This document shows, piece by piece, positions 8,316 through 18,055 of a stretch of DNA of 64,000 bases. The stretch spans positions 3,600,001 to 3,664,000 of the forward strand of contig NZ_CP157874.1 of assembly GCF_040214835.1 (NCBI RefSeq). The letters are read 5' to 3'. A program made the translations under genes and the position numbers. The stretch's first letter is position 1. Every line of letters starts with the position of its first letter. A model generated the notes under the pieces. The model made no database searches, was not told the origin of the DNA, and worked only from the letters and a program-made list of their open reading frames with translations. The stretch is from Pseudomonas asiatica. GTDB lineage: Bacteria > Pseudomonadota > Gammaproteobacteria > Pseudomonadales > Pseudomonadaceae.

Positions 8316-9239
8316 ATGCTGCGCATCGCCGACCTCGAACTGTTCGTCCGCAGCAGCGTGCTGGGCAGCTTCACCGCCGCCGCCCACGAGGCCGAACTGC
8401 TACCGGGCCAGGTGGCCGCCGCGATCAAGCGCCTGGAGCGCGACCTGGATGTGCGCCTGTTCGCCCGCACCACCCGCAGCCTGCGCCTGACTGCCGAAGG
8501 CGAGCTGTACCTGCCTACTGCCCTGAATGTGCTGGAGAGCCTGCGCCAGGGGCGTGAAGACCTGCATGGCAACGCCAACACCCTGCGCGGTACCCTGCAG
8601 GTGTCGGCACCGTCCGACCTGGGCCGCAACATGCTGCTGCCGTGGCTGAGCGCCTTCCGCCGCGAGCACCCGGCCCTGCACCTGCGCTTCCTGCTGTCCG
8701 ACCAGATCGCCGACCTCAACCGCGACCCGGTAGATGTGGCGATCCGCTATGGCCTCAACCAGGACGCCAACTACATTGCCCTGCCGCTGGCCGACTGGAA
8801 CCGCCGGGTGCTGGTGGCCGCGCCCGACTACCTGGCCCGTCACGGCCGCCCGCTCACGCCCGACGCCCTGCAGCAGCACGCCTGCCTGCTGTACATGCAG
8901 CACAACCGGGTCTACGACAAGTGGCGAGTGGGCAACCGCACCGTGCAGGTGCGCGGGCCACTGGTCAGCGACGATGCCGACGTGATCCGCCGCCTGGCCT
9001 TGCAGGGCGAAGGCATCGTCTACAAGTCGTGGCTGGACGTAAGCGCCAACATCGCGGCCGGCGAGCTGGAAATCATCCTCCCCGAGCACCTCGGTGAGCC
9101 CGCCCCGGTCACCCTGGTGTGCCCGCACCGCAAGCAGCTCACGCCCGCGGTGGCGCAACTGCACCTGTGGCTGCGCGAACGCTTCGAGGCCTTGCGTAAC
9201 CGGGCACTGACCAACGGCTGCACAATCGTTCCAGACTGA
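8316..9239 (+). CDS. LysR family transcriptional regulator
   Basis: A 307-residue LysR-type regulator of the broad CrgA/DsdC-like type. Seen: IADLELFVRSSVLGSFTAAA, then AAIKRLERDLDVRLFARTTR (winged helix-turn-helix), and the substrate-domain signature VDVAIRYGLNQDANYIALPL. Start ATG 8316 has AGGAG five bases upstream; an alternative GTG at 8310 overlaps that site and is unlikely. It lies divergent from the nitroreductase gene, the obvious candidate target. Confidence 0.9.
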   Translation: MLRIADLELFVRSSVLGSFTAAAHEAELLPGQVAAAIKRLERDLDVRLFARTTRSLRLTAEGELYLPTALNVLESLRQGREDLHGNANTLRGTLQVSAPSDLGRNMLLPWLSAFRREHPALHLRFLLSDQIADLNRDPVDVAIRYGLNQDANYIALPLADWNRRVLVAAPDYLARHGRPLTPDALQQHACLLYMQHNRVYDKWRVGNRTVQVRGPLVSDDADVIRRLALQGEGIVYKSWLDVSANIAAGELEIILPEHLGEPAPVTLVCPHRKQLTPAVAQLHLWLRERFEALRNRALTNGCTIVPD

Positions 9240-9286
9240 GCCTGGCCGTTGCGCTAAGGTAGTGATTTCTGCCACGGCACGCCCCC

Positions 9287-10117
9287 ATGAGCAACTGGAT
9301 CGACCTCAAGCAAGACGCCGACACCGGCATCGAGTCGGTCCGCGCGCATTTCATCGGGCATGCCTACGACCCGCACTGGCACGACAGCTTCCTGGTTGGC
9401 GTTACCGAGCAAGGTGTGCAGCAATTCGATTGCCGACGAGTACGCCATCGCAGCACGCCGGGGCACGTGTTCCTGCTGGAGCCCGGTGAAATCCATGACG
9501 GCCATGCGCCCACCGAGGACGGCTTCACCTATTCGACCCTGTACCTGGAACCCACCTGGGTGGACAGCCAACTGCGGGCACTGTTCGAACACGCGCCAAG
9601 CGACAGCCTGCCCAGCTTCGCCGATACCTTGTGCCACGATGAGCGCCTGGCGCGTGCCACTGCCCTCACCTTCCAGGCCGTGCATACCCAGGACTTGCGC
9701 ATTGTCCGGCAGACGGCCATGGACGACCTGCTGGCCTGCCTGACCCGCCACCTGCACTGGCGCCGGCGCCTGAACCCGGACCCGCGCCTGCCGCTGACCG
9801 CGCAGCGCGCACGGGATTACCTGCACGCCAACCTGGAGCGCGACATCGGCCTGGAAGACCTGGCCCAGGCCTGTGGCATCGACCGCTTCCGCCTGACCCG
9901 TGCGTTCAAGGCCGCATTCGGCCTGGCGCCACATGCCTATCTGATCCAGCTGCGCCTGGCCCGGGCGCGGCGCCTGCTCGCCCGGGGCCAGACACCCACC
10001 GAAGTGGCCATGGCCCTGGGCTTTGCCGACCAGAGCCACCTGGGGCGCTGGTTCCGCCGTGCCTACCAGCTGACCCCGGCCGACTACCGCAGGCGCTGCT
10101 CAAACCTTCCAGACTGA
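9287..10117 (+). CDS. AraC family transcriptional regulator with N-terminal cupin domain
   Basis: A 276-residue AraC-type activator. The N-terminal half shows a cupin-like sensing domain (HWHDSFLVGVTEQGVQQFDC, then PGHVFLLEPGEIHDG). The C-terminal ~100 residues hold the two helix-turn-helix motifs: IGLEDLAQACGIDRFRLTRA, FGLAPHAYLIQLRLARARRL and VAMALGFADQSHLGRWFRRA. It is followed 50 bases later by a LysE-type exporter on the same strand, an arrangement in which the regulator usually controls export of an amino acid or analogue. Confidence 0.9.
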   Translation: MSNWIDLKQDADTGIESVRAHFIGHAYDPHWHDSFLVGVTEQGVQQFDCRRVRHRSTPGHVFLLEPGEIHDGHAPTEDGFTYSTLYLEPTWVDSQLRALFEHAPSDSLPSFADTLCHDERLARATALTFQAVHTQDLRIVRQTAMDDLLACLTRHLHWRRRLNPDPRLPLTAQRARDYLHANLERDIGLEDLAQACGIDRFRLTRAFKAAFGLAPHAYLIQLRLARARRLLARGQTPTEVAMALGFADQSHLGRWFRRAYQLTPADYRRRCSNLPD

Positions 10118-10167
10118 AAGGCGGCAGGCAGCGAGCATGGTGCTTCGTTTATCCGGAGCCCTTGATC

Positions 10168-10752
10168 ATGTCGCAGTCGTTGTTGCCCTTCATCCTGTTT
10201 GCCCTGGTGTCCAGCATCAGCCCGGGGCCGACCAACCTGTTGATACTCGCCCATGGCGCCCGCGTTGGCCTGCGCGCGAGCCTGGCGCCGATCGTGGCGG
10301 CCTGCGGTGCAGCAGCAGCGATCGTGCTGATGGTGGGCCTGGGGCTGGGTGAACTACTGCTGCGCCACCCGCTGACCCAGCAGTTGATGAGCTGGGCCGG
10401 GGTTTTGTGGTTGAGCTGGCTGGCGTGGAAGATGCTGCGCAGTGCTGCCGCCCCGCTGCAGGCGCCTACGGCGCAAGGCTTCAGTGCACTCAGTGCAGCC
10501 TCGTTGCAGGTGGTGAACCCCAAGGTGTGGTTGATGGCCGTGGCGGTGGTCGGGGTGTTTGCCGCGCCGTCGTTGCCGGTATGGCAGCTGGCGCTGGTGT
10601 TCTTGCTGATTGCCCTGCCCTGCATGGCGGCGTGGGCGCTGCTGGGGGTGGGCAGCGCGCGATGGTTACAGGCACCGCGGCGGTTGCGGGTGTTCAACCA
10701 GGTGTTGGCGGGGGTGTTGTTGATTTCTGCGTGGGCTGCCGTACTGGCTTGA
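10168..10752 (+). CDS. LysE/RhtB family amino acid exporter
   Basis: A 194-residue inner-membrane exporter with about five to six hydrophobic helices. The family signature is seen near the N-terminus (LVSSISPGPTNLLILAHGAR, then GLRASLAPIVAACGAAAAIV), followed by LQVVNPKVWLMAVAV. ATG 10168 was preferred to TTG 10162 because GGAG (10155-10158) is correctly spaced only for the ATG. Probably co-regulated with the preceding AraC gene. Substrate unknown. Confidence 0.88.
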   Translation: MSQSLLPFILFALVSSISPGPTNLLILAHGARVGLRASLAPIVAACGAAAAIVLMVGLGLGELLLRHPLTQQLMSWAGVLWLSWLAWKMLRSAAAPLQAPTAQGFSALSAASLQVVNPKVWLMAVAVVGVFAAPSLPVWQLALVFLLIALPCMAAWALLGVGSARWLQAPRRLRVFNQVLAGVLLISAWAAVLA

Positions 10753-10790
10753 GCCTGCAACAGGTGTTCCTACAGGCCTGCAGAGGACCT

Positions 10791-10903
10791 GTAGGAGCGG
10801 CCTTGTGTCGCGATGGGGCGCGCAGCGCCCCCCGGCGATATCCGCTGTAACGCTGAAATCCGGGGCCGCTGCGCGCCCCATCGCGACACAAGGCCGCTCC
10901 TAC
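10791..10903. repeat. REP inverted repeat pair, GTAGGAGCGG/GTGTCGCGATGGG family
   Basis: Head-to-head units: GTAGGAGCGGCCTTGTGTCG at the left and its complement at the right, around a GGCGCGCAGCGCC centre. Sits between convergent genes. Confidence 0.85.
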
Positions 10904-10924
10904 AAAGAACGCGCCAGCCCCAGA

Positions 10925-12205
<1,281 letters not shown>

Positions 12206-12328
12206 TTATTGGAAGGAATGCCCGGCATGGTACGCGTCAAGCCGGGGGCTCACAACCGCGAGGCGGGCAGAAGGAGTAACATGCGCGCTTTGTGCGAACG
12301 CGTATGCAACAAGGAGCCCGATCCGCTC

Positions 12329-13648
12329 ATGGACCAGCAGCACTCCCAGCAGCAACAGTGGCAGCAGGCGGTCACTGCCTATGCCCAGGCCGTCAACGAC
12401 TATGTCGCGCAGAGCCGCGCGCAAGACTGGGATGACCTCGAAGAGCCCCTGCCGCAAGCCACCGAGCATTTGCTCGATGCCTGGCTGCAAGCCCTGCAAG
12501 CCGCCAACCGGCCTGGCGTCGAAGCCTTCGAACAGCAAGCCTTCCGCGAAGCCTGGCCGCCCGCCCATCACCCATTGCTGCCGCTGATCAAGGAGCACGG
12601 GCAAGGCATCGGCAACGTCCTGCTGCTGGAGGATGGCAGCCTGCTGGCACGTATCGGCATGCCGCATGACAAAGGCCAGGTGGTGCGCATCGACCCTCTC
12701 GGGGTGACCCCGGTGATCGGCGTCGATCACTTCGGCCGCTGCCCGGCCCGCCGCTATTTCGCCCTGGCCAATGCCGAGGGCATACGCGTGACCGATGGCT
12801 GGGGCGGCCCGCAGGTGCTGCGCCTGGCCTGGCCCACGGGGCTGGAGGGGTTGCCGCCGGGTTACCCGTTCGAGCCGTTCGACCTACCGCCCACGCCGAC
12901 CGCGCTGATCCCCTTCCCGGATGGCCAGCGGGTGCTGCTGGTGAGTGCCGAGGGTATCTTCCTGCTGACGCGCCACGGCGCGACCCGCCTGCTGCCGCAC
13001 CAGGCGCGGGTGCTCGACGAGCTGGACGAAGGCACCGACCCCGACGACATCAGCCTCGGGCTGAGCATGGAGCACGGTGCGGTGTCGGCGGATGGCCGGT
13101 TGATCGTGGTCGGCGAGCAAGGCAGCCGTCACCTGGTGCTGGACGACCAGCTCAGGCCCGTGGCAGCAATCGGCCCGGCCAGCGAGTATCCGCACTTTGC
13201 GCTGTTCAACCGCGCGGGTGACCAGTTGGTGGTCAACGCCTGCCATTTCTACAGCGGTGCCACGCTGGCTGTCAGGGTGGCCGACTTGCCGGGGCTGGAT
13301 ACCGACTACTACAGCCAGGACCCGCGTACCCCGCTGGTACAGGATGGCGCACGGGTGTATGCCGGCGTGGCGCGCGACGGCGAGTACATCGTGGGGGATG
13401 CCTATGGTTACCTGCGGGCATTTGGCGAAGACGGCATGGAGCATTGGCAGCATTACCTGGGGTCGACCATCAGTGCGCTGGATATCAGTGCGGACGGGCG
13501 TACGCTGGTAGCGGCGAGCCATGCCGGGTTCGTTTCGGTGATTGCCCTGGACAACGGGCGGCCGGCCTGGCAGATCGGTACCGGGGCGCATGGCGAGGTA
13601 CGGCGGTGGTTGTTCTGGAAAGGCTGGGACAGGGCATTGGCCTGGTAA
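12329..13648 (+). CDS. Conserved hypothetical protein with WD40/PQQ-like beta-propeller
   Basis: A 439-residue soluble protein without signal peptide. The first ~90 residues are Gln-rich and helical (MDQQHSQQQQWQQAVTAYAQ); the rest shows repeating blade-like units: LLLEDGSLLARIGMPHDKGQ, VSADGRLIVVGEQGSRHLVL, VARDGEYIVGDAYGYLRAFG, ISADGRTLVAASHAGFVSVI. These look like quinoprotein/WD-type beta-propeller repeats. Two starts compete: ATG 12329 (AAGGAG 12 bases away) and ATG 12281 with a tight AAGGAG (12271-12276); the shorter form reads more like a natural N-terminus. It is divergent from the MFS gene. I do not recognise a function. Confidence 0.75.
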   Translation: MDQQHSQQQQWQQAVTAYAQAVNDYVAQSRAQDWDDLEEPLPQATEHLLDAWLQALQAANRPGVEAFEQQAFREAWPPAHHPLLPLIKEHGQGIGNVLLLEDGSLLARIGMPHDKGQVVRIDPLGVTPVIGVDHFGRCPARRYFALANAEGIRVTDGWGGPQVLRLAWPTGLEGLPPGYPFEPFDLPPTPTALIPFPDGQRVLLVSAEGIFLLTRHGATRLLPHQARVLDELDEGTDPDDISLGLSMEHGAVSADGRLIVVGEQGSRHLVLDDQLRPVAAIGPASEYPHFALFNRAGDQLVVNACHFYSGATLAVRVADLPGLDTDYYSQDPRTPLVQDGARVYAGVARDGEYIVGDAYGYLRAFGEDGMEHWQHYLGSTISALDISADGRTLVAASHAGFVSVIALDNGRPAWQIGTGAHGEVRRWLFWKGWDRALAW

Positions 13649-13676
13649 CAGATCCAGCATTTTCATTGCCTGTACC

Positions 13677-13812
13677 GGCCTCTTCGCGGGTAAACCCGCT
13701 CCCACAGGGACATCACAGGCGCCAAGGTCTGCGCAGTCTCTGTGGGAAGGTTCAATACAGAACCTGAAACCTGCACGATACCTGTGGGAGCGGGTTCACC
13801 CGCGAAGAGGCC
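13677..13812. repeat. REP inverted repeat pair, CCTGTGGGAGCGGG family
   Basis: GGCCTCTTCGCGGGTAAACC...CCCACAGG at the left and ACCTGTGGGAGCGGGTTCAC...GAAGAGGCC at the right, between convergent genes. Confidence 0.85.
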
Positions 13813-13827
13813 GGGGCAGGCAACCAA

Positions 13828-14880
13828 TCAGCCCTGCAAAGTAGCCATATCGATCACGAACCGGTACTTCACGTCCCCGGCAATCATCCGCTCATACGCC
13901 TGGTTGATGTTGCGGATATCCAGCAACTCGATATCACAACGAATCGCGTGCTCGGCACAGAAATCCAGCACTTCCTGGGTCTCGGCAATACCACCGATCA
14001 ACGACCCCGCCAGCACCCGGCGCTTCATTACCAGATTGGCCGCATGCACCGCCGGGTCGATCGGCTCGATCAGCCCGACCAGGATGTGCACGCCATCGAA
14101 TTTCAGGGTTTCCAGGTACGGGTTGAGGTCGTGCTGCACCGGGATGGTGTCGAGCAGGAAGTCGAAACGGCCCGCCGCGGCGTGCATCTGCTCGGCATCG
14201 GTGGACACGATCACATGGTCGGCACCCTGGCGACGGGCTTCCTCGGCCTTGGCCTGGGAACGGGTGAACAGGGTCACTTCGGCGCCCAGGGCCTTGGCCA
14301 GCTTGATGGCCATGTGGCCCAGGCCGCCCATGCCGAGGATGCCGATCTTGTGACCGGGGCCGACACCGTGGTGCTTGAGCGGCGAATAGGTGGTGATGCC
14401 AGCGCAGAGGATTGGCGCGGCACTGGGCAGGTCCATGCCGGCCGGGATGCGCACCACGAAGTGCTCGCTGACCACGATGCTGCTGGAGTAACCGCCCATG
14501 GTGTTGCTACCGTCGACCCGGTCCGGGGTGGCGTAGGTCATGGTCGGGCCTTCCAGGCAATATTGCTCCAGGTCCTTGGCACAGGCTTCGCAGTGGCGGC
14601 ACGAGTCGACCATGCAGCCAACGCCGACCAGGTCGCCGACCTTGTGCGCGGTCACTTTGTCGCCCACCGCGGTGACGCGGCCGATGATCTCGTGGCCCGG
14701 CATCAGCGGGTACACGGCAATGCCCCATTCGTTGCGCGCCTGGTGAATGTCGGAGTGGCACACGCCGCAGTACAGGATATCGATGGCGACGTCGTCAGGG
14801 CGCGGGCTGCGACGCTCGAAGGTCATGGGAGCCAGAGGGCTGGTGGGGGTCTGGGCGGCGTAACCGATGGCGGTGTACAT
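13828..14880 (-). CDS. NADP-dependent zinc alcohol dehydrogenase (YahK/cinnamyl-alcohol type)
   Basis: A 350-residue medium-chain alcohol/aldehyde oxidoreductase. Catalytic zinc residues C41, H63 and E64 are seen in LYCGVCHSDIHQARNEW and YPLMPGHEIIGRV; structural zinc cysteines C94, C97, C100 and C108 in DSCRHCEACAKDLEQYC. The nucleotide fold shows KIGILGMGGLGHMAIKLAKA. This is the YahK/CAD group, which reduces aldehydes with NADPH. Only the region up to the ATG at 14880 belongs to the gene; the long open extension further upstream is antisense to the AraC gene. A 17-bp palindrome lies in the divergent promoter region. Confidence 0.9.
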   Translation of the reverse strand: MYTAIGYAAQTPTSPLAPMTFERRSPRPDDVAIDILYCGVCHSDIHQARNEWGIAVYPLMPGHEIIGRVTAVGDKVTAHKVGDLVGVGCMVDSCRHCEACAKDLEQYCLEGPTMTYATPDRVDGSNTMGGYSSSIVVSEHFVVRIPAGMDLPSAAPILCAGITTYSPLKHHGVGPGHKIGILGMGGLGHMAIKLAKALGAEVTLFTRSQAKAEEARRQGADHVIVSTDAEQMHAAAGRFDFLLDTIPVQHDLNPYLETLKFDGVHILVGLIEPIDPAVHAANLVMKRRVLAGSLIGGIAETQEVLDFCAEHAIRCDIELLDIRNINQAYERMIAGDVKYRFVIDMATLQG

Positions 14881-15026
14881 GCAGGGCCTCGCTATGAAGT
14901 GAAACGATTCAGGCGGCGCATTCTGCGCGCCATGCGCCGCCTCGCCCACGGCTGATTCTCCGGCATCGATGCCTGATTCTCCGAAGATGCCCTGCAGCAC
15001 CTGGCGCCGAGCGTTCATTCTGCGAT

Positions 15027-15043
15027 GATCAGACTGTCTGATC
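15027..15043. promoter_or_regulatory. Perfect 17-bp palindrome in the ADH/AraC divergent promoter
   Basis: GATCAGAC-T-GTCTGATC, two exact 8-bp arms around one base, 18 bases before the AraC start and about 150 bases before the dehydrogenase start. A likely operator; the protein that binds it is not shown. Confidence 0.5.
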
Positions 15044-15060
15044 CTCTGCCCAGGTCCATC

Positions 15061-15966
15061 ATGCAACTGACCCGCCACGTCGACGCCAATGCGCCGCTTT
15101 GCACACTGATCCGCAGCCTCGCCACGCGCCCGGGCTTCGTGCCCACGCACCTGCCCCAGGTGCAGGTGCTGAGCTGGGACCACTATGTGGCCAGCAGCCC
15201 GCAGATCTACGAACCCAGCCTGATGATCCTGGCCCAGGGCAGCAAGCTGGCGCGCCTGGGGCCGCGTACCCTGGAGTACGGCGCCGGGCATTACCTGGTG
15301 CAGGCATTGTCGGTGCCGTTCATGTGCGAAACCTTCGCCACCCCCGAAGCACCGTTGCTGGGCGTGGCGGTGGACATCGACCGCGGCGTGCTGGGTGAAC
15401 TGGTGCAAAGCATGGCCCTGGCGCCGGATGCCGCTGTGCAGGCGCAAACCCCGCAGTCGATGACCTCGGCGGCACTCGATGCACCGATGCGCGAATGCGT
15501 GGAACGGCTGCTGCGCTGCCTGCAGGACCCAGTGGACGCCAAGGTGCTGGGGCCGGCGCGGGTACGCGAGGTGCTGTACACCGCCTTGCGCGGCCCACAG
15601 GCAGGCGTATTGCGGGCGCTGGTGGAGCAACAAGGGCACTTCGCCCGCATCGGCGCCGCCCTTGCCCACCTGCGCGAACACTACACCGAGCCGCTGAGCG
15701 TGGAAGCGCTGGCCGCGCGCGCCAACATGAGCGTTTCGACCTTCCACGAGCACTTCAAGCGCTGCACCGACATGGCACCAATGCAGTACCTCAAGCGCCT
15801 GCGGCTGCTGAAGGCGCAGCAGATGCTGATCGGCGAAGGCCTGGGGGTGGCGCAGACCGCGCACCGGGTGGGGTACCAGAGCACCTCGCAGTTCAGCCGC
15901 GAGTACAAGCGCCAGTTCGACCGCAGCCCGGGGGATGAATTGCCGTACCAGAGCCTGCCAGTGTAA
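15061..15966 (+). CDS. AraC family regulator with AraC_N (PF06719-type) sensing domain
   Basis: A 301-residue regulator. The N-terminal two thirds match the AraC_N type found beside aldehyde-reductase genes: SSPQIYEPSLMILAQGSKLA, GAGHYLVQALSVPFMCETFA and LGVAVDIDRGVLGELV. The C-terminus carries two helix-turn-helix units (LSVEALAARANMSVSTFHEH, then GVAQTAHRVGYQSTSQFSRE). ATG 15061 was preferred over an in-frame start at 15025, which would run through the palindromic site. Divergence from the YahK-like dehydrogenase resembles YqhC/YqhD-type aldehyde-response pairs, so control of that gene is a reasonable inference. Confidence 0.88.
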   Translation: MQLTRHVDANAPLCTLIRSLATRPGFVPTHLPQVQVLSWDHYVASSPQIYEPSLMILAQGSKLARLGPRTLEYGAGHYLVQALSVPFMCETFATPEAPLLGVAVDIDRGVLGELVQSMALAPDAAVQAQTPQSMTSAALDAPMRECVERLLRCLQDPVDAKVLGPARVREVLYTALRGPQAGVLRALVEQQGHFARIGAALAHLREHYTEPLSVEALAARANMSVSTFHEHFKRCTDMAPMQYLKRLRLLKAQQMLIGEGLGVAQTAHRVGYQSTSQFSREYKRQFDRSPGDELPYQSLPV

Positions 15967-15980
15967 TCGCCTGCCCTGGC

Positions 15981-16068
15981 CCCATCGCCGGCAAGCCGGC
16001 TCCCACAGGGACTGCACATGGCTTGAAACCGATGCGGTTGATGTGGGAGCCGGCTTGCTGGCGATGGG
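15981..16068. repeat. REP inverted repeat pair, CCCATCGCCGGCAAGCCGGC family
   Basis: CCATCGCCGGCAAGCCGGCT...CCCACAGG and its inverted partner GTGGGAGCCGGCTTGCTGGC...GATGGG. A third sequence variant of the family in this window, between convergent genes. Confidence 0.85.
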
Positions 16069-16098
16069 CTGCAGAGCAGCCCCGGCACTCTCAAAGCT

Positions 16099-16695
16099 TC
16101 ATTGCCGCTCGACCATCGCCACTATTGCTGCCCGCAATTCGGCCTTGGCCTGCCCCACCTCCAGCTCCCCTGCGGCAGCCGCCTGCGACAAGGCATCCGC
16201 CGCCCCCACCAGCAGGCGCATGCCCGCCACCCCAATGTTGCCACTGGGCGAAAACCCGGCCAGCGCCTCACGGCATTTGTCCAGAAACGGCTGCTCATAG
16301 GCCCGCTTCAGCGCTTCCATTTCCGGCGAGCCGGCCAATGCCGCCGACACTCCGGGTATCTCCAGCCCCTGGCTCATCACACAGTCCACATACGCCTCGG
16401 CAATCACCCCGGCGCGACTGGCCAGGCTAGCGTCACAACACGCCAGCGCCTGCTCCAGCATCCGCGACTGCCGTGCATCGTATTGCTGGTACAGCGCCAC
16501 CAACAGCCCGGTGCGGGTCTCGAAATGGTCATAGACCACCGGCTTGGTCACCCCCGCCTGCTCGGCCAAACGCCCCAGGCTCAAGGCATCGGTGCCCTCC
16601 TCCCGTACCAGCTGCCAGGCCACATCGAGCAACTGTCGACGGCGCTCTTCGCGGCTCAGGCGCTTGCGCGAGCGGCCTTGATCATCGCTTGACAT
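16099..16695 (-). CDS. TetR/AcrR family transcriptional regulator
   Basis: A 198-residue repressor. The N-terminal TetR helix-turn-helix is seen: RRRQLLDVAWQLVREEGTDA, LSLGRLAEQAGVTKPVVYDH and FETRTGLLVALYQQY. The C-terminal ligand domain is helical and not conserved. It is divergent from the flavodoxin-fold oxidoreductase gene, with paired GTAA-C-TTAC palindromes between, so it probably represses both. The inducer is unknown; quinone or electrophile sensing would fit the partner gene. Confidence 0.9.
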   Translation of the reverse strand: MSSDDQGRSRKRLSREERRRQLLDVAWQLVREEGTDALSLGRLAEQAGVTKPVVYDHFETRTGLLVALYQQYDARQSRMLEQALACCDASLASRAGVIAEAYVDCVMSQGLEIPGVSAALAGSPEMEALKRAYEQPFLDKCREALAGFSPSGNIGVAGMRLLVGAADALSQAAAAGELEVGQAKAELRAAIVAMVERQ

Positions 16696-16711
16696 CGTTT
16701 ACCTACCAAAA

Positions 16712-16734
16712 GTAACTTACTAAACGTAACTTAC
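16712..16734. promoter_or_regulatory. Paired TetR-type operators
   Basis: Two identical 9-bp palindromes, GTAAC TTAC (GTAA-C-TTAC), at 16712-16720 and 16726-16734. They are spaced 14 bases centre to centre, in the 93-bp gap between the TetR gene and the oxidoreductase gene. Tandem palindromes beside a TetR gene are typical autoregulatory operators. Confidence 0.65.
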
Positions 16735-16788
16735 CTTGAGTATATAGCGCTCCGGGTAACCCTGCATCCCCATCTTGGAGAGCCCACC

Positions 16789-17385
16789 ATGCATGCCCTG
16801 ATCGTCGTCGGTCATCACGACCCGCAATCCCTCACCCATGCCCTGGCCCGACAGATCGCCGCCGGCCTGGCCAACGCCGGCCACGACAGCGAAATCGCCG
16901 ACCTGGCCAGTGAAGGTTTCGACCCGCGTTTCGGCCTGGCCGACCATGCGGTGCACCGCAGGCTGGCAGCCCCGCCGGCGGATGTACTCAGGGAGCAGGC
17001 GCGTATCGAACGCGCCGATGCGTTGGTGCTGGTCTACCCCATCTATTGGTGGTCGCTGCCGGCCTTGCTCAAAGGCTGGGTCGAGCGGGTGTTCAGCAAT
17101 GGCTGGGCCTTCGATTATGAAGGGGGCATCACCGTCAAGAAGCTGCGCGGCATGAAGGTGCACCTGGTCGCCGTCGCCGGTGCCGACAGCGGCACTTTCG
17201 AACGTCACGGCTATGGCAAGGCGATGCATGTGCAGATCGAGCACGGCATTTTCGACTACTGCGGCGCCGAAGTACTCAGCTCCACCCTGCTGGACGACAG
17301 CGAGGGCGCAGCCCCGGCAGCGCATCTGCACACTGCACGCACGCTGGGCGAGCAGATGTTCGCAGGCTGCGAGGCCATGGCCTGA
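16789..17385 (+). CDS. NAD(P)H dehydrogenase (quinone), flavodoxin-like fold family
   Basis: A 198-residue flavoprotein of the KefF/MdaB/NQO family, which carries out two-electron reduction of quinones or electrophiles with NAD(P)H. Seen: HALIVVGHHDPQSLTHALAR (flavin phosphate loop region), LVLVYPIYWWSLPALLKGWV with the conserved PxxWWxxPAxLKGWxER element, and RVFSNGWAFDYEGG. It follows a GGAG site (cttggagagccc). The TetR gene divergent to it is the likely repressor. Confidence 0.9.
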   Translation: MHALIVVGHHDPQSLTHALARQIAAGLANAGHDSEIADLASEGFDPRFGLADHAVHRRLAAPPADVLREQARIERADALVLVYPIYWWSLPALLKGWVERVFSNGWAFDYEGGITVKKLRGMKVHLVAVAGADSGTFERHGYGKAMHVQIEHGIFDYCGAEVLSSTLLDDSEGAAPAAHLHTARTLGEQMFAGCEAMA

Positions 17386-17386
17386 A

Positions 17387-17932
17387 TCAGCTTGAAAGCG
17401 GCCATTGCGCCAATGGCCAGTAAGCGCCCTTGCGCGACTCGTACAGTGTGAAATGGCGGGCGGCGAGGTAGAAATCCGGCGCGCTGCTGGCTTCTGGCGG
17501 CTGGCCGCGGTAATCCCTGGCCAGCGTCAGGTGCGGGCGATACTCGCGGTCGGCCGCTTCCACCCCCAACGGCAGCAGCGCCTGCTGCAAGCTGTACACC
17601 AATTGCAACAGGGCCGGTGGGGTCTGTTGCGCCTCCAGCACCAGGGCGCTGGCCCGCTGCCACACCTGCAGGCGGTCCAGCAACAGCCGTGGTGCCGTGG
17701 CCGGTAGCGCCAGCTGGTCGACCGCCGCGCAAATCGCAGGCACATGGGCGGTATCCACATCGCCGAGAAACAGCAGTGTCACATGGAAGTTGGCGGCCGG
17801 CACTGGCTTGCCGCTGCGCAGGCTCAGGCCACGTCGCCACTGGGCCAGGGCGCGGCGCTGGGCATCGCTCACCGGCAAGGCGAAGAACAGGCGCTTGAAT
17901 GGTTTTTCGATTCGTCCGCTGACCGGTGTCAT
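17387..17932 (-). CDS. thpR: RNA 2',3'-cyclic phosphodiesterase (ThpR/LigT)
   Basis: A 181-residue 2H-phosphoesterase. The two catalytic HxT motifs are seen: H50-V-T52 in NFHVTLLFLGDVD and H134-L-T136 in EYRPHLTLARDY. The length suits the LigT/ThpR family, which opens 2',3'-cyclic phosphates at RNA ends and was first known as a 2'-5' RNA ligase. ATG 17932 has GAGGAG seven bases upstream; the open frame extends further but that part is unrelated. It converges on the quinone reductase gene with one base between stop codons. Confidence 0.9.
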   Translation of the reverse strand: MTPVSGRIEKPFKRLFFALPVSDAQRRALAQWRRGLSLRSGKPVPAANFHVTLLFLGDVDTAHVPAICAAVDQLALPATAPRLLLDRLQVWQRASALVLEAQQTPPALLQLVYSLQQALLPLGVEAADREYRPHLTLARDYRGQPPEASSAPDFYLAARHFTLYESRKGAYWPLAQWPLSS

Positions 17933-18055
17933 CGTGCCGCTCCTCGAGATGCAAAGCACGTACTGATGCGTTGGGAAACCCGCAGGTCTGTCAGTTTCGC
18001 GGGCAGAGACCCAAACCATACGCTGAGGCCTCAATTCAATCACATAGATACGGTC

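Noticed and set aside
14881..16017. Open extension upstream of the zinc alcohol dehydrogenase (total 729 codons)
   Set aside because: The extension is antisense to the AraC gene and carries no domain; the dehydrogenase starts at 14880.
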